A DNA stretch of 64,000 bases from CALAED01 sp036378315 (GCA_036378315.1 DASUWU010000062.1:39781-103780); one strand, 5' to 3'; shown: positions 8,327 through 18,941, counted from the stretch's first letter. The notes: a model not told the origin generated them from the sequence alone. Program-made: numbers and translations.

Positions 8327-8896
8327 GACCGCCTCTCCACGCTCTCCACGTTAGCCACGGCGTCACCGTACCGAACCTGATTCGGCCCGCGCCATCGAGC
8401 GCCGTCACCGCCGCCCCGGCCAGGATGAAGGAGCATCCCGCCCGTGGCCTGATCCGGTCGTTGACACACGTCGCCGGGCTGCGGATGCTCGAAGCCGGAA
8501 CGGGGGTCTCTGGACGCGTCCGCCCGCGCGCCGCGCGTCGACGTGTCGGTCCAGAAGCGAAGCCGGCCCGGAGGAGGCCCTGTGCAGAGGCCCGCTGACG
8601 CCGCCGCCCGGCCGGCTCCCAAGCCGCGCTCCACCGCCACCGCCACCGTCGCCATCGTCGCGGCCGGTCCGCTGACCGTGAACCCGCTCGGCCAGGCGCG
8701 CCCGGCGCACGGCCCGCTCGCCCGCGCCCGGCGCGGCGGACCGGTGTCCAAGACTTGACCAGCACCCCATGGACGGCGGGCGGTGGGCCGCGGGGTCCCG
8801 CCGCCCGCCCCTTTCGGCGGGCGAACTAGAGTCGGAATCTGTACGCCGCGTGCCTTCGTATCTTCATCGACGAGGCTGATCGGAGGGCTGATCGCC
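8327..8896. other. 570-bp divergent intergenic region
   Basis: This region separates the Ltp2-like gene (minus) from the HMG-CoA lyase gene (plus). Apart from the possible small ORF at 8582-8758 nothing convincing was seen. It should contain the promoters of both flanking units, but no clean -35/-10 pair was identified. Confidence 0.45.
8582..8758 (+). CDS. Possible small protein of 58 residues
   Basis: The GTG at 8582 is preceded by GGAGGAGG (8570-8577, spacing 4), one of the strongest Shine-Dalgarno matches in the window, in an otherwise gene-free region. The predicted peptide is basic and Ala/Pro-rich, with one hydrophobic stretch (ATVAIVAAGPLTV, about residues 20-32). It could be a small membrane peptide or simply a chance frame; no homologue is recognised. 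Confidence 0.3.
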   Translation: MQRPADAAARPAPKPRSTATATVAIVAAGPLTVNPLGQARPAHGPLARARRGGPVSKT

Positions 8897-9802
8897 GTGC
8901 GCGTGACGATCGTTGAGGTCGGTCCCCGCGATGGGCTGCAGAACGAGGATGTGATCTTGTCGGCGAGCGTCAAGGTCGAGCTCATCAGGCGCAGTATCGC
9001 CGCCGGGTTGCGCCGCATCGAGGCCGTCAGCTTCGTCAACCCCAGGCGGGTGCCGCAGATGGCCGACGCCGAGGCCGTCATGGCCGCGGTGCCCCGCCGC
9101 GAGGACGTCTCCTACATCGGCCTGGTGCTCAACCGCCGCGGCCTCGACCGGGCGCGGGAGACCGGGGTCGACGAGGTCAACGTGGTCGTCCCGGCCACCG
9201 ACACCTTCTGCCGGCGCAACCAGGGCTGCTCGACCGGCGAGATGCTGGACGCCTGGGACGACATCGCCGCGGCGACCCCGTCGGGGGTCCGCAAGAGCGT
9301 GACGATCTCGGTCGCCTTCGGCTGCCCCTTCGAGGGCGAGACCCCGCCGGAGCGCGTCGAGTGGGCCGCCAGGCGGGCGTACGAGGCGGGCGCCGATGAG
9401 ATCGCGATCGGCGACACGATCGGCGTCGGGGTGCCGGCGCAGGTCCGTGGGCTGGTTCGGCGGGTGCGCGAGGTTGCCCCCGGCGTCCCGCAGCGCTTCC
9501 ACTTCCACAACACCCGCAACACCGGTTACGCCAACGCGCTGGCGGCCGTGGAGGAGGGCGTGGAGGTGCTGGACGCGAGCACCGGCGGCTTCGGCGGCTG
9601 CCCGTTCGCGCCGGCGGCGACCGGCAATATCGCCACCGAGGATCTGATCTACGCCCTACGGCGCAGCGGGTGCGACACCGGGGTCTCGATACCGGCGGTC
9701 GCCGCCAACGCCGAATGGCTGGGCGAGCGGCTCGGCAAGCGGCCCGAGGCCCTCCTCGGCCGCGCCGGGGACTTTCCGCTCCGGCAGGCCGCCGCCGGGT
9801 GA
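8897..9802 (+). CDS. Hydroxymethylglutaryl-CoA lyase
   Basis: The protein has 301 residues from a GTG at 8897 with GGAGGG nine bases upstream; a longer frame back to 8783 lacks family similarity. VEVGPRDGLQNE is the HMG-CoA lyase/pyruvate carboxyltransferase signature with catalytic Arg-Asp and the metal site. FHFHNTRNTGYANAL gives the His-x-His metal ligands. STGGFGGCPFAPAATGNIA is the glycine-rich loop with the active-site Cys. It cleaves 3-hydroxy-3-methylglutaryl-CoA to acetoacetate and acetyl-CoA in leucine breakdown, or acts on a related 3-hydroxyacyl-CoA. Its position across from the Ltp2-like/DUF35 genes suggests a shared branched acyl-CoA catabolic role. At 301 residues it is of normal bacterial length. 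Confidence 0.88.
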   Translation: MRVTIVEVGPRDGLQNEDVILSASVKVELIRRSIAAGLRRIEAVSFVNPRRVPQMADAEAVMAAVPRREDVSYIGLVLNRRGLDRARETGVDEVNVVVPATDTFCRRNQGCSTGEMLDAWDDIAAATPSGVRKSVTISVAFGCPFEGETPPERVEWAARRAYEAGADEIAIGDTIGVGVPAQVRGLVRRVREVAPGVPQRFHFHNTRNTGYANALAAVEEGVEVLDASTGGFGGCPFAPAATGNIATEDLIYALRRSGCDTGVSIPAVAANAEWLGERLGKRPEALLGRAGDFPLRQAAAG

Positions 9803-9974
9803 ACCCCGGTAGGCTTTCCACCGGCCGCCGACGGCGAGCGGCGGGCGGATGGTCCGGCTTCCTCCTGGTTGGCGCGGCTCCACCGGGCATCCAGCCCGCT
9901 GCCTGGGGCAACTGACTCAGAGCGCAATCGGCGATGAGCAGACAGGAACGCAGCGCGCCCTTAGAGTTCCTTAT

Positions 9975-11279
9975 GTGAGTGATCGGAACGGATCAGGCGA
10001 TTCGTACCCTGTGGACGCACAGGGGCACCAGTGGCTGCCGCAGGTCACTGAGACCAAGAGCCTGGCCCTGCCGGTCGAGCAACCGTGGGAGGTCGTCGAC
10101 CGGCTGAAGCAGATGGCGGATCTGCTCGGCAGCGCCTTCGCCGCCGGCGAACGCCGGATCGCCGAGGTGCAGCAGCAGGCCGCCGCCCAGGTCTCCACGC
10201 TCGAGGCCGAGCGCGAGGCGGCCCAGCGGAACGCGGCCGCCGCCTGGAACGAGCTCGAACGCGCCCGGTCCCGCGCCGAGCAGGCCGAGCGGTCGCTCGC
10301 CGAGGCGCAGGCCACGCTCGGCCAGCACACCGCGGAACGCGAGGCCGCGCAGCGGAACGCGGCGGCCGCCTGGAACGAGCTGGAGCGCGCCAGGGCGCAG
10401 GCGGAGAAGACCGAGCGCGCGCTCGCCGAGGCGCACGCGGCGTTGGGCCAGCACACAGCGGAGCGCGAGGCGATCCAGCGCAACGCGGCCGCCGCCTGGA
10501 AGGAGGCCGAACGGGCGCGCGCCCAGATCGACCAGGCCGAACGCCGGGCCGTCGAGGCCGAGCAACGTGCCGAGCAGGCGGAACGCCGCGTCGAGCAGGC
10601 CGAGATGACGGTCCGGCAGGCGATGGCCGAGCGCGAAGAGGGCATGCGGGCCGCCGAGGACGCCTTCGCCGCCCGGCGCAGCGCCGAGGCCGAACGCGAT
10701 CGCATCGCCGAGGGCGCCACCGAGCTGTCCCGGTCCCTCGAGGCCTCCAGGACCGAGGTGGCCGGCCTGCGCTCCAAGATCGCCGACCTCGAGATGATCA
10801 CGCAGAACCTGCAGCACACGGCCGCCACCTCCGGCAAGGAGATCGAGGACGCGCGGCGGCGCGTACAGGAGAGCGAGGCCGAGCGGCAGCGGCTCCAGCA
10901 GGCGGTCAAGCAGAGCGACGGCGCCAGGGAGGCGGCCGAGCGGGCGCGCCAGCACGCCGAGGCCGAGGCGGCCAAGGCGGTCCGCGAGCGTGATTCGGCC
11001 CTCGCCGCGATGCGCCAGCTCACCGAGGAGCGCGACGCCGTCGCCGCCAAACTGAACGAGCGCGAGCAGTGGGTCGATCAGCTCGCCGAGGCCGTCACCC
11101 AGCAGCGCGAGCAGCTCGCCGGGCTGTCGAGGGAACGCGACCAGGCGCGCGCGGCATCCGACCAGGCGCGCGGCCTGATCGACGAACTCAGCCAGCAGCT
11201 GCGGATGATCATGCCGTCGGCCAACATCAACGGCGCCAAGCACATCCCGGCGATGCGCGACTCCCGGGACTGGTCATGA
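9975..11279 (+). CDS. Long coiled-coil protein with 42-residue repeats
   Basis: The product has 434 residues from a GTG at 9975. No clear ribosome-binding site is visible and TAGAGT lies seven bases upstream, so a leaderless transcript is possible; a longer frame to 9849 is less credible. Residues about 15-45 (LALPVEQPWEVVDRLKQMADLLG) are a short head. From there to about 415 the sequence is almost all Glu/Ala/Arg/Gln heptads. Three 42-residue repeats (EREAAQRNAAAAWNELERAR core) occupy residues about 79-204, then less regular coil, ending in a conserved-looking tail (LRMIMPSANINGAKHIP). It is probably a cytoplasmic rod of the cytoskeletal/DivIVA-like kind common in filamentous actinomycetes; no function can be assigned. 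It lies upstream of pyrG on the same strand. Confidence 0.75.
   Translation: MSDRNGSGDSYPVDAQGHQWLPQVTETKSLALPVEQPWEVVDRLKQMADLLGSAFAAGERRIAEVQQQAAAQVSTLEAEREAAQRNAAAAWNELERARSRAEQAERSLAEAQATLGQHTAEREAAQRNAAAAWNELERARAQAEKTERALAEAHAALGQHTAEREAIQRNAAAAWKEAERARAQIDQAERRAVEAEQRAEQAERRVEQAEMTVRQAMAEREEGMRAAEDAFAARRSAEAERDRIAEGATELSRSLEASRTEVAGLRSKIADLEMITQNLQHTAATSGKEIEDARRRVQESEAERQRLQQAVKQSDGAREAAERARQHAEAEAAKAVRERDSALAAMRQLTEERDAVAAKLNEREQWVDQLAEAVTQQREQLAGLSRERDQARAASDQARGLIDELSQQLRMIMPSANINGAKHIPAMRDSRDWS
10209..10586 (+). repeat. 126-bp tandem repeat, three copies
   Basis: Within the coiled-coil gene, units begin at 10209, 10335 and about 10461. Each encodes 42 residues starting EREAxQRNAAAAW. 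Copies 1 and 2 are nearly identical at the protein level, while copy 3 diverges in its second half. 42 residues equals six heptads, so copy-number change keeps the coiled-coil phase. Confidence 0.85.
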
Positions 11280-11518
11280 TCCGCCCCGGTGGGGCCCGCC
11301 GGCGCGCCGGTTCGCGCTTTCCCGTGGGTGCTGACCGCGTGGGTTCCTGACCGTCGAACTCGATCCCGATCCCGCTCCGAGTTTTCGGACGTGAACTGGG
11401 GTTTTATCGGTCATCTCGGGCGCGTCGTGCCGTGGCTCGCCCACCTCGGCTGTTATCCTGGTGGTCCGTGGATTGTAGGCGGTTGTTGCCGCCCCCATCG
11501 ACCACGGGAGCGTCTTTC

Positions 11519-13200
<1,682 letters not shown>

Positions 13201-13204
<4 letters not shown>

Positions 13205-13875
13205 GCCGGCATCCGGCGGACGGCCCAGGGCACCGCACCGGCCCCGCCACCCCGGCGGACGAGGTGCGGGACACCCGTGAGCGGTGGCGGGTCGTGGGCA
13301 GCCGCGAGGGCTTCCAGGGCCGCCTGATCGAGGTGCGGGTCGACGAGGTGATGATGCCGAACGGCGCGCGGTCCGAAGTCGCCGAGCGCGAGTTCGTCCG
13401 GCACCCGGGCGCGGTGGGGGTGCTGGCGCTCGACGCCGACGACCGGGTGCTGCTCATCCGGCAGTACCGGCATCCGGTGGGTTACCGGCTGTGGGAGGCG
13501 CCGGCCGGGCTGCGCGACGTGGCCGGCGAGCCGCTGCACGCGACGGCGCAGCGCGAGCTGACCGAGGAGGCGGGCTACCGGGCCGGGACGTGGCACGTGC
13601 TCGTGGACAGCTTCACCTCGCCCGGCATGTCCGACGAGCGCATGCGCATCTTCCTCGCCCGCGACCTGTCCGCCGCGCCCGCCCCGGACGGCTTCCGGCG
13701 GATCCACGAGGAGGCCGACCTCCCGGTCGCCTGGATCCCGCTGGACGAAGCGGTCACCAAGGTGCTGTCCGGCGACATCCATAATCCGACGGCGGCGATG
13801 GGTATCTTGGCGGCGTACGCCGCCCGGGCGAGGGGCTTTCGCGACCTGCGCGGGCCGGACGCCCCCGAGGGTTAG
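13201..13875 (+). CDS. Nudix hydrolase, ADP-ribose pyrophosphatase type
   Basis: The protein has 224 residues and its start overlaps the pyrG stop (ATGA). The Nudix box, G-x6-E-x7-RELTEEAGY, carries one extra residue between the first Gly and Glu, as in actinobacterial ADP-ribose pyrophosphatases. Before it, VLLIRQYRHPVGYRLWEAPAG is the typical ADPRase lead-in, and SFTSPGMSDERM downstream is the second conserved block. It probably hydrolyses ADP-ribose to AMP and ribose-5-phosphate. The position between pyrG and xerD is conserved in actinobacteria (as in mycobacteria), so translational coupling to pyrG is expected. Confidence 0.92.
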
Positions 13876-13934
13876 GCGGTGCGGCGGCAGGCAGGCATCG
13901 CGTCAGGAAGAAGGGTCCGCAGCTGAACCAGCCA

Positions 13935-14879
13935 GTGCTCCAGGGCGCGGCGCAGCCGTCCGCACTGGAGTCCGCCGTCCGCTCCTACCTGGGGCACCTC
14001 GCCGTCGAACGTGGCCTGGCCGCCAACACGCTGAGTTCGTACCGTCGCGACCTGCGCCGCTACGTGTCCGTCCTGGCCGGACGGGGCCGCACGGCCATCG
14101 ACCAGGTCGGCGAGGAGGACGTACGGTCCTTCCTCGCCGGGCTGCGCGAGGGCGATGCCGAGCATCCGCCGCTGTCCGCCGGGTCGGCGGCCCGTGCGGT
14201 CGTGGCGGTGCGCGGGCTGCACAGGTTCGTCCTGCGCGAGGGCCTGGCCGACACCGACCCCGCCCGTGAGGTCCGGCCGCCGACGCCGCCGCGCAGGCTG
14301 CCCAAGGCGATCGCGATCGGCGAGGTGGAACGGCTGCTTGCCTGCGCCGGCCCCGCCGACTCCCCGCGCGGCCTGCGCGACCGGGCGCTGCTCGAACTGC
14401 TGTACGGGTGCGGCGCGCGGATCTCCGAGGCGGTCGGTCTCGACGTCGACGACCTCGACACCAGCGACCCGGCCGGCGGCGTGGTGCGGCTGCGCGGCAA
14501 GGGCGGCAAGGACCGGATCGTCCCGATGGGGCGGTATGCCAGGGACGCCGTCGACGCCTACCTGGTGCGGGCCAGGCCGCGGCTGAACCGGTCCGGCGCG
14601 CCCGCGCTGTTCCTCAACGCAAGGGGCGGGCGGCTGTCCAGGCAGAGCGCCTGGGCCACGCTGCGCGCGGCGGCCGGGCGGGCCGGGCTCACCGACGTCT
14701 CGCCGCACACGCTGCGGCACTCCTTCGCCACCCACCTGCTCGACGGCGGCGCCGACGTCCGCGTCGTGCAGGAGCTGCTCGGCCACGCCTCGGTGACCAC
14801 CACCCAGGTCTACACCCTGGTCACCGTCGACCGGCTGCGCGAGGTCTACGCCGCCGCCCATCCCCGGGCGCGCGGGTGA
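13935..14879 (+). CDS. xerD: Site-specific tyrosine recombinase XerD
   Basis: The 314-residue protein starts at GTG 13935. The N-terminal SAM-like core-binding domain (about 12-105) has SYLGHLAVERGLAANTLSSY. The catalytic domain (about 125-300) has all six residues: Arg in GARISEA, Lys in GKGGKDR, His-x-x-Arg in HTLRHSF, His in LGHAS and the nucleophile Tyr in TTQVYT. With XerC it resolves chromosome dimers at dif near the terminus. Its place just before parA/scpA/scpB is the conserved actinobacterial arrangement, which argues against a phage integrase. There is a 59-bp gap from the Nudix gene. Confidence 0.94.
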   Translation: MLQGAAQPSALESAVRSYLGHLAVERGLAANTLSSYRRDLRRYVSVLAGRGRTAIDQVGEEDVRSFLAGLREGDAEHPPLSAGSAARAVVAVRGLHRFVLREGLADTDPAREVRPPTPPRRLPKAIAIGEVERLLACAGPADSPRGLRDRALLELLYGCGARISEAVGLDVDDLDTSDPAGGVVRLRGKGGKDRIVPMGRYARDAVDAYLVRARPRLNRSGAPALFLNARGGRLSRQSAWATLRAAAGRAGLTDVSPHTLRHSFATHLLDGGADVRVVQELLGHASVTTTQVYTLVTVDRLREVYAAAHPRARG

Positions 14880-15100
14880 CCGAGGCCCTCGCCGCGCCCG
14901 CCGCCGCGCCTGCCGAGCGCCGGCCGGCCCGTACGCCCACGACCGGCCGGATGCGGACGTAGGGGGGCCGATGCGAACGAGAAGGGGAGATGCGAACGGA
15001 TGGGAATGGACGGAACACGGTGTTTCTCCTTGCTGCTCATGTTGGCAGCCCATAGAGTCCCCCTCTTGACGGCATCGCTGGCCGGGGAGGTTCGGAGCTG

Positions 15101-16069
15101 TTGACTGACATCGGCACCCAGCAGAGGACATCGCAGCCCGAGGCGGCGCAGCGCGCCCGCTCGGCCGCGTCCGACGCGCTCAACGCCCGGATCGCGACCG
15201 ACCCGCGTGACGCGTCGCCGCTCGGCCCGACGCAGCGGCCGATCCCGTCGTTCCCCGAGCCCGAGCCCGTGACCGCGCACGGGCCGGCCAGGGTGGTGTC
15301 GGTGTGCAACCAGAAGGGCGGCGTGGGCAAGACCACCACGACGATCAACCTGGGCGCGGCGCTGGCCGAGCAGGGCCGCCGGGTGCTGCTCGTCGACTTC
15401 GACCCGCAGGGCGCGCTTTCGGTGGGCTTGGGCAAGGGCGACCCGCGCCAGCTCGAGCTGACCGTGCACAACCTGCTCCTCGAACGCAACGTCGACATCG
15501 ACGAGGTCGTGCTCAAGACCGGCGTCGACGGCATGGACCTGCTGCCCAGCAACATCGACCTGTCGGGCGCCGAGGTCCAGCTCGTGCACGAGGTCGGCCG
15601 CGAGTACATCCTCAGCCACGTCCTCAAGCCGGCCGTCCCGCACTACGACTACATCATGATCGACTGCCAGCCGTCGCTGGGCCTGTTGACGATCAACGCG
15701 CTCGCCGCCAGCCACGGCGTGCTGGTGCCGCTGGAGTGCGAGTACTTCGCCATGCGCGGCGTCGCGTTGCTGATGGAGACCATCGACAAGGTGCAGTCGC
15801 GCATCAACCCCACCCTCGAGATCGACGGCTTCCTCGGCACCATGTACGACTCGCGGACGCTGCACACCCGCGAGGTCCTCGGCCGTATCGTGGAGGCCTT
15901 CGGCGACAAGGTCTTCCACACCGTGATCAACCGCACGGTGCGGTTCCCCGACGCGACCGTCGTGGGCGAGCCGATCACGGTCTTCGACCCGACGTCGATG
16001 GGCGCCAACGCCTACCGCGAGCTGGCCAAGGAAGTCCTGTCGCGGTGGCGCGCGGCCGGGGCGAACTGA
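15101..16069 (+). CDS. ParA-family chromosome partition ATPase
   Basis: The 322-residue protein starts at TTG 15101, with GGAG about six bases ahead. Residues 1-63 are a polar, Pro-rich extension. The deviant Walker A is QKGGVGKTTTTINLG (about 70-84), the switch I/Walker A' is VDFDPQG, and Walker B is YIMIDCQPSLG. It is a Soj/ParA-like membrane-or-DNA-associated ATPase, but not the parAB-oriC copy: it sits between xerD and scpA, a second ParA found at this locus in actinobacteria and presumed to act with ScpAB/SMC in segregation. No ParB is adjacent. The 221-bp gap upstream contains two copies of GATGCGAACG. Confidence 0.92.
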   Translation: MTDIGTQQRTSQPEAAQRARSAASDALNARIATDPRDASPLGPTQRPIPSFPEPEPVTAHGPARVVSVCNQKGGVGKTTTTINLGAALAEQGRRVLLVDFDPQGALSVGLGKGDPRQLELTVHNLLLERNVDIDEVVLKTGVDGMDLLPSNIDLSGAEVQLVHEVGREYILSHVLKPAVPHYDYIMIDCQPSLGLLTINALAASHGVLVPLECEYFAMRGVALLMETIDKVQSRINPTLEIDGFLGTMYDSRTLHTREVLGRIVEAFGDKVFHTVINRTVRFPDATVVGEPITVFDPTSMGANAYRELAKEVLSRWRAAGAN

Positions 16070-16142
16070 AAGACCGGGCCCGTCCCGCCCGACACGCCAC
16101 CGCTGCCGATCGACCGCCGCCCGCGGCCGGACGGGGGAGCGG

Positions 16143-17069
16143 GTGACCTCCACTACCGTGGATGGTGTGAGCACACCTGCCGCGGGCCAGCCGGAGCTCG
16201 GCCACTCCAAGCCGGGCGGCACGCCGGCGGGCGACGCCGACAAGCCCCGCGGCTTCCAGGTGCACCTCGACAACTTCGAGGGACCGTTCGACCTGCTGCT
16301 CGCGCTCATCGCCAAGCACAAGCTGGACATCACCGAGGTGTCCCTGCACAAGATCACCGACGAGTTCATCGCGTACACCCGTTCGCACGGCAGCGAGTGG
16401 GACCTCGACCAGGCCAGCCACTTCCTCCTGGTCGCGGCCACGCTGCTCGACCTCAAGGCGGCGCGGCTGCTGCCGTCGGGCGAGGTGGACGACGAAGAAG
16501 ACCTCGCCCTGCTCGAAGCCCGCGACCTGTTGTTCGCCCGCCTGTTGCAGTACCGGGCGTACAAGGAGGTCGCGCGGGTCTTCGCCGGCCGGATGGCCGA
16601 AGAGGCGCGCCGCTTCCCGCGCACCGTGCCGATGGAGCCCAGGTTCGCCGAGCTGCTCCCCGAGGTGCTGCTCGGGCTCGGCCCGGCGGAGTTCGCCCGG
16701 CTGGCCGCCAAGGTGCTCGCCCCCAAGGCGCCGCCGACCGTGTCCATCGAGCACATCTACCAGCCGAAGGCGAGCGTCCGCGAGCAGGCGGTCATCCTGG
16801 TGGCCCGGTTGCGCCGGCTGCGCCGGGCCACCTTCCGCGCGCTCACCAGTGACTGCGCGGGGATGTACGAGATCGTCGCCAGGTTCCTCGCCCTGCTCGA
16901 GCTGTACCGCGAGCAGGCCGTCACGTTCGAGCAGATCGAGCCGCTCGGCGAGCTGCACATCGCCTGGACGGGGAGCGACGAGGGCGACATCCACGTCGGC
17001 GACGACTACGAAGGCGCCCAGGAACGAAAAGAGGACGGCGAGGATGACCGCACCACCGGCCGGCAGTGA
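16143..17069 (+). CDS. scpA: Segregation and condensation protein A
   Basis: The kleisin subunit has 308 residues. The GTG start at 16143 has GGGGGAG upstream. After a roughly 35-residue polar leader, FQVHLDNFEGPFDLLLALI is the ScpA N-terminal signature that binds the SMC neck. The helical middle includes LLVAATLLDLKAARLLP, and the C-terminal winged helix (about 245-290) binds the SMC head. With ScpB and SMC it compacts chromosomes. It overlaps scpB by 26 bp, so the two are translationally coupled. The tail after residue 285 is acidic (GSDEGDIHVGDDYEG). Confidence 0.95.
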   Translation: MTSTTVDGVSTPAAGQPELGHSKPGGTPAGDADKPRGFQVHLDNFEGPFDLLLALIAKHKLDITEVSLHKITDEFIAYTRSHGSEWDLDQASHFLLVAATLLDLKAARLLPSGEVDDEEDLALLEARDLLFARLLQYRAYKEVARVFAGRMAEEARRFPRTVPMEPRFAELLPEVLLGLGPAEFARLAAKVLAPKAPPTVSIEHIYQPKASVREQAVILVARLRRLRRATFRALTSDCAGMYEIVARFLALLELYREQAVTFEQIEPLGELHIAWTGSDEGDIHVGDDYEGAQERKEDGEDDRTTGRQ

Positions 17070-17805
17070 CCAACCGGAGCACGGCAATTCGGTCGCGTAC
17101 GGCAACCCGGTCGAGCACGGCAACCCGGTCGGACATCGCGGCCCGGCGCGTGACCCGGTCGAGCAGGGTGACCCGGTGGGGCAGGAGCTGCCCAGCCTGC
17201 GGGCCGGCATCGAGGCGATCCTCCTCGTCGTCGACGAGCCGGTGCCCGAGGTCAGCCTGGCGCAGATCCTCGAACGTCCCCGCGGAGAGGTCGCCGTCAC
17301 GCTGCGCGAGCTGGCCGCGGAATACACCGAGCAGGGCCGCGGGTTCGAACTGAGGGAGATCGCCGGCGGATGGCGCTACTACACCCGCGACACGTGCGCG
17401 CCCGTGGTGGAGCGATTCGTGACCGAGGGCCAGCAGACCAGGCTCACCCAGGCGGCACTGGAGACGCTCGCCGTCGTGGCCTACCGTCAGCCGGTGAGCC
17501 GGGCGCGGGTGTCGGCCATCCGCGGGGTGAACAGCGATGGGGTCATCAGGACGCTGACCTTGCGCGGCCTGATCGAGGAGGCGGGACAGGATCCGGAGAC
17601 GCAGGCGCATCTCTACCGCACGACCCGATATTTTCTTGAACGGCTCGGGCTGCGCGACCTCGACGAGCTGCCCGATCTGGCACCGTACCTCCCGGACGAC
17701 GTCGAGGGCCTCGAGGACGGCCCCGGCCCGTGGTCGGGCGAGCGAACCCGACAAACGACGACAGGTAATGAAATAAAACGTGAAACAGGCGACGAGGGTG
17801 ACTGA
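17044..17805 (+). CDS. scpB: Segregation and condensation protein B
   Basis: The protein has 253 residues from ATG 17044, inside the end of scpA. ScpB has two winged-helix domains; here they span about 48-125 (LRAGIEAILLVVDEPV) and 128-200 (LTQAALETLAVVAYRQPVSR, with the RGVNSDGVIRTL block). It dimerises and binds the ScpA middle region. Residues 8-45 are a low-complexity extension built on HGNPV/GDPV repeats, absent from compact ScpB proteins. The C-terminal 50 residues are acidic, then polar. Its 3' end overlaps the rluB start by 26 bp. Confidence 0.95.
   Translation: MTAPPAGSDQPEHGNSVAYGNPVEHGNPVGHRGPARDPVEQGDPVGQELPSLRAGIEAILLVVDEPVPEVSLAQILERPRGEVAVTLRELAAEYTEQGRGFELREIAGGWRYYTRDTCAPVVERFVTEGQQTRLTQAALETLAVVAYRQPVSRARVSAIRGVNSDGVIRTLTLRGLIEEAGQDPETQAHLYRTTRYFLERLGLRDLDELPDLAPYLPDDVEGLEDGPGPWSGERTRQTTTGNEIKRETGDEGD
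17080..17181 (+). repeat. Degenerate ~18-bp tandem repeat in scpB
   Basis: Units based on GGCAACCCGGTCGAGCAC recur about five times at the 5' end of scpB and encode the N-terminal HGNxV-type repeats. The copies are imperfect and in frame. Confidence 0.6.
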
Positions 17806-18532
17806 GAACGAGGGCGTACGGCTGCAGAAGGTGCTCGCCGAGGCGGGCGTCGGCAGCCGGCGCCACTGCGAGGAGCTCATCGCCGCCGGCCGGGTGACGG
17901 TCGACGGCGAGCAGGTCGGCTGGTTCGGCGCCCGCGTCGATCCGGAGAAGGCGGTCATCCACGTCGACGGAAAGCGCGTCCAGACGCGCTCCGACATGCG
18001 CTACTACGCGGTGAACAAGCCGCGCGGCGTGGTCAGCACCATGGCCGACCCCAAGGGCCGCAAGTCGCTGGCCGACTACGTCGGCGACGTGCCGGAGCGG
18101 CTGTTCCACGTGGGCCGGCTGGACACAGAGACCGAAGGCCTGATCCTGCTCACCAACGACGGCGAGCTGGCCCACCGGCTGACCCACCCCAGGTACGGGG
18201 TGGCGAAGACGTATCTGGCCGACGTCGCCGGGCCGATCCCGCGCGACCTCGGCAAGCGGCTCAGGGAGGGCGTGCGGCTGTCCGACGGCTGGGCCAAGGC
18301 CGACGGGTTCCGCGTCGTCGAGCAGCTCGGCAAGCGCGCGCTCGTCGAGGTGACCTTGCACGAGGGCCGCAAGCACATCGTGCGCCGGCTGCTCGCGGAG
18401 ACCGGCCACCCGGTCCGCCAGCTGGCCCGCATCCGGTTCGGCCCGATCCAGCTCGCCCACCTGCGGCCCGGCACCATGCGGGCGCTGACGCAGCGGGAGA
18501 TCGGCGAACTCTACGCGGCGGTCGGGCTCTAG
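17780..18532 (+). CDS. rRNA pseudouridine synthase, RluB/RsuA family
   Basis: The protein has 250 residues from GTG 17780; an in-frame GTG at 17798 is the alternative. The N-terminal S4 domain (about 12-65) has VRLQKVLAEAGVGSRRHCE. The catalytic domain starts YYAVNKPRGVVST and holds the catalytic Asp in HVGRLDTETEGLILLTNDG; the motif GRKHIVRRL lies near 195. It isomerises a uridine in rRNA; RluB acts on 23S rRNA, but the exact site is not predictable. Placement after scpAB is conserved across Gram-positives. The short AT-rich patch around its start (AATGAAATAAAAC) differs from the local base composition. Confidence 0.93.
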   Translation: MKQATRVTENEGVRLQKVLAEAGVGSRRHCEELIAAGRVTVDGEQVGWFGARVDPEKAVIHVDGKRVQTRSDMRYYAVNKPRGVVSTMADPKGRKSLADYVGDVPERLFHVGRLDTETEGLILLTNDGELAHRLTHPRYGVAKTYLADVAGPIPRDLGKRLREGVRLSDGWAKADGFRVVEQLGKRALVEVTLHEGRKHIVRRLLAETGHPVRQLARIRFGPIQLAHLRPGTMRALTQREIGELYAAVGL

Positions 18533-18578
18533 CGGCGCTCGGGGCCCACCCTGGAACCCGAACCTGAAGGGACATCAC

Positions 18579-18941
18579 GTGGCGGTGCGAGCCATCCGAG
18601 GCGCGACGCAGGTCGACGCCAACGGCAGAGAACAGATCCTCGAGGCGACGACCGAGCTCGTCACCGAGGTGATGACGCGCAACGAGCTGACCACGGACGA
18701 TGTGATCAGCGTCCTGTTCACCGCCACGCCCGACCTGAACGCGGAGTTCCCGGCGCTGGCGGCCCGCAAGCTCGGCTTCCACGATGTGCCGCTGATCTGC
18801 GCGAGCGAGATCGACGTCCCGCACGCGCTGCCCCGCGTGATCAGGCTGATCGCCCACATCGAGACCGCCAAGCCGCGTTCCGCGGTCCAGCACGTCTACC
18901 TGCGCGGTGCCGCCGCCCTGCGCCTCGACATCGCCCAATGA
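18579..18941 (+). CDS. aroH: Chorismate mutase, AroH class
   Basis: The 120-residue protein has a GTG start. It is an AroH-type trimeric mutase, as in Bacillus subtilis: VRAIRGATQVDANGREQI at the N-terminus carries the active-site Arg, and EMTRNELTTDDVISVLFTATPDL-type central blocks are recognisable (residues about 33-53). LRGAAALRLDI near the C-terminus holds the second catalytic Arg. It rearranges chorismate to prephenate. It overlaps the prephenate dehydrogenase start by ATGA, so the two steps toward tyrosine are coupled. Confidence 0.94.
   Translation: MAVRAIRGATQVDANGREQILEATTELVTEVMTRNELTTDDVISVLFTATPDLNAEFPALAARKLGFHDVPLICASEIDVPHALPRVIRLIAHIETAKPRSAVQHVYLRGAAALRLDIAQ

Noticed and set aside
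9993..11243. Leucine-rich minus-strand frame opposite the coiled-coil gene
   Set aside because: The Leu/Gly/Arg richness is the complement of Glu/Ala codons in the repeats; the plus-strand heptads are the coherent signal.
13935..14879. Phage or integrative-element integrase
   Set aside because: The tyrosine recombinase sits in the conserved nudix-xerD-parA-scpA order and has the chromosomal XerD layout, with no attachment-site repeats around it.
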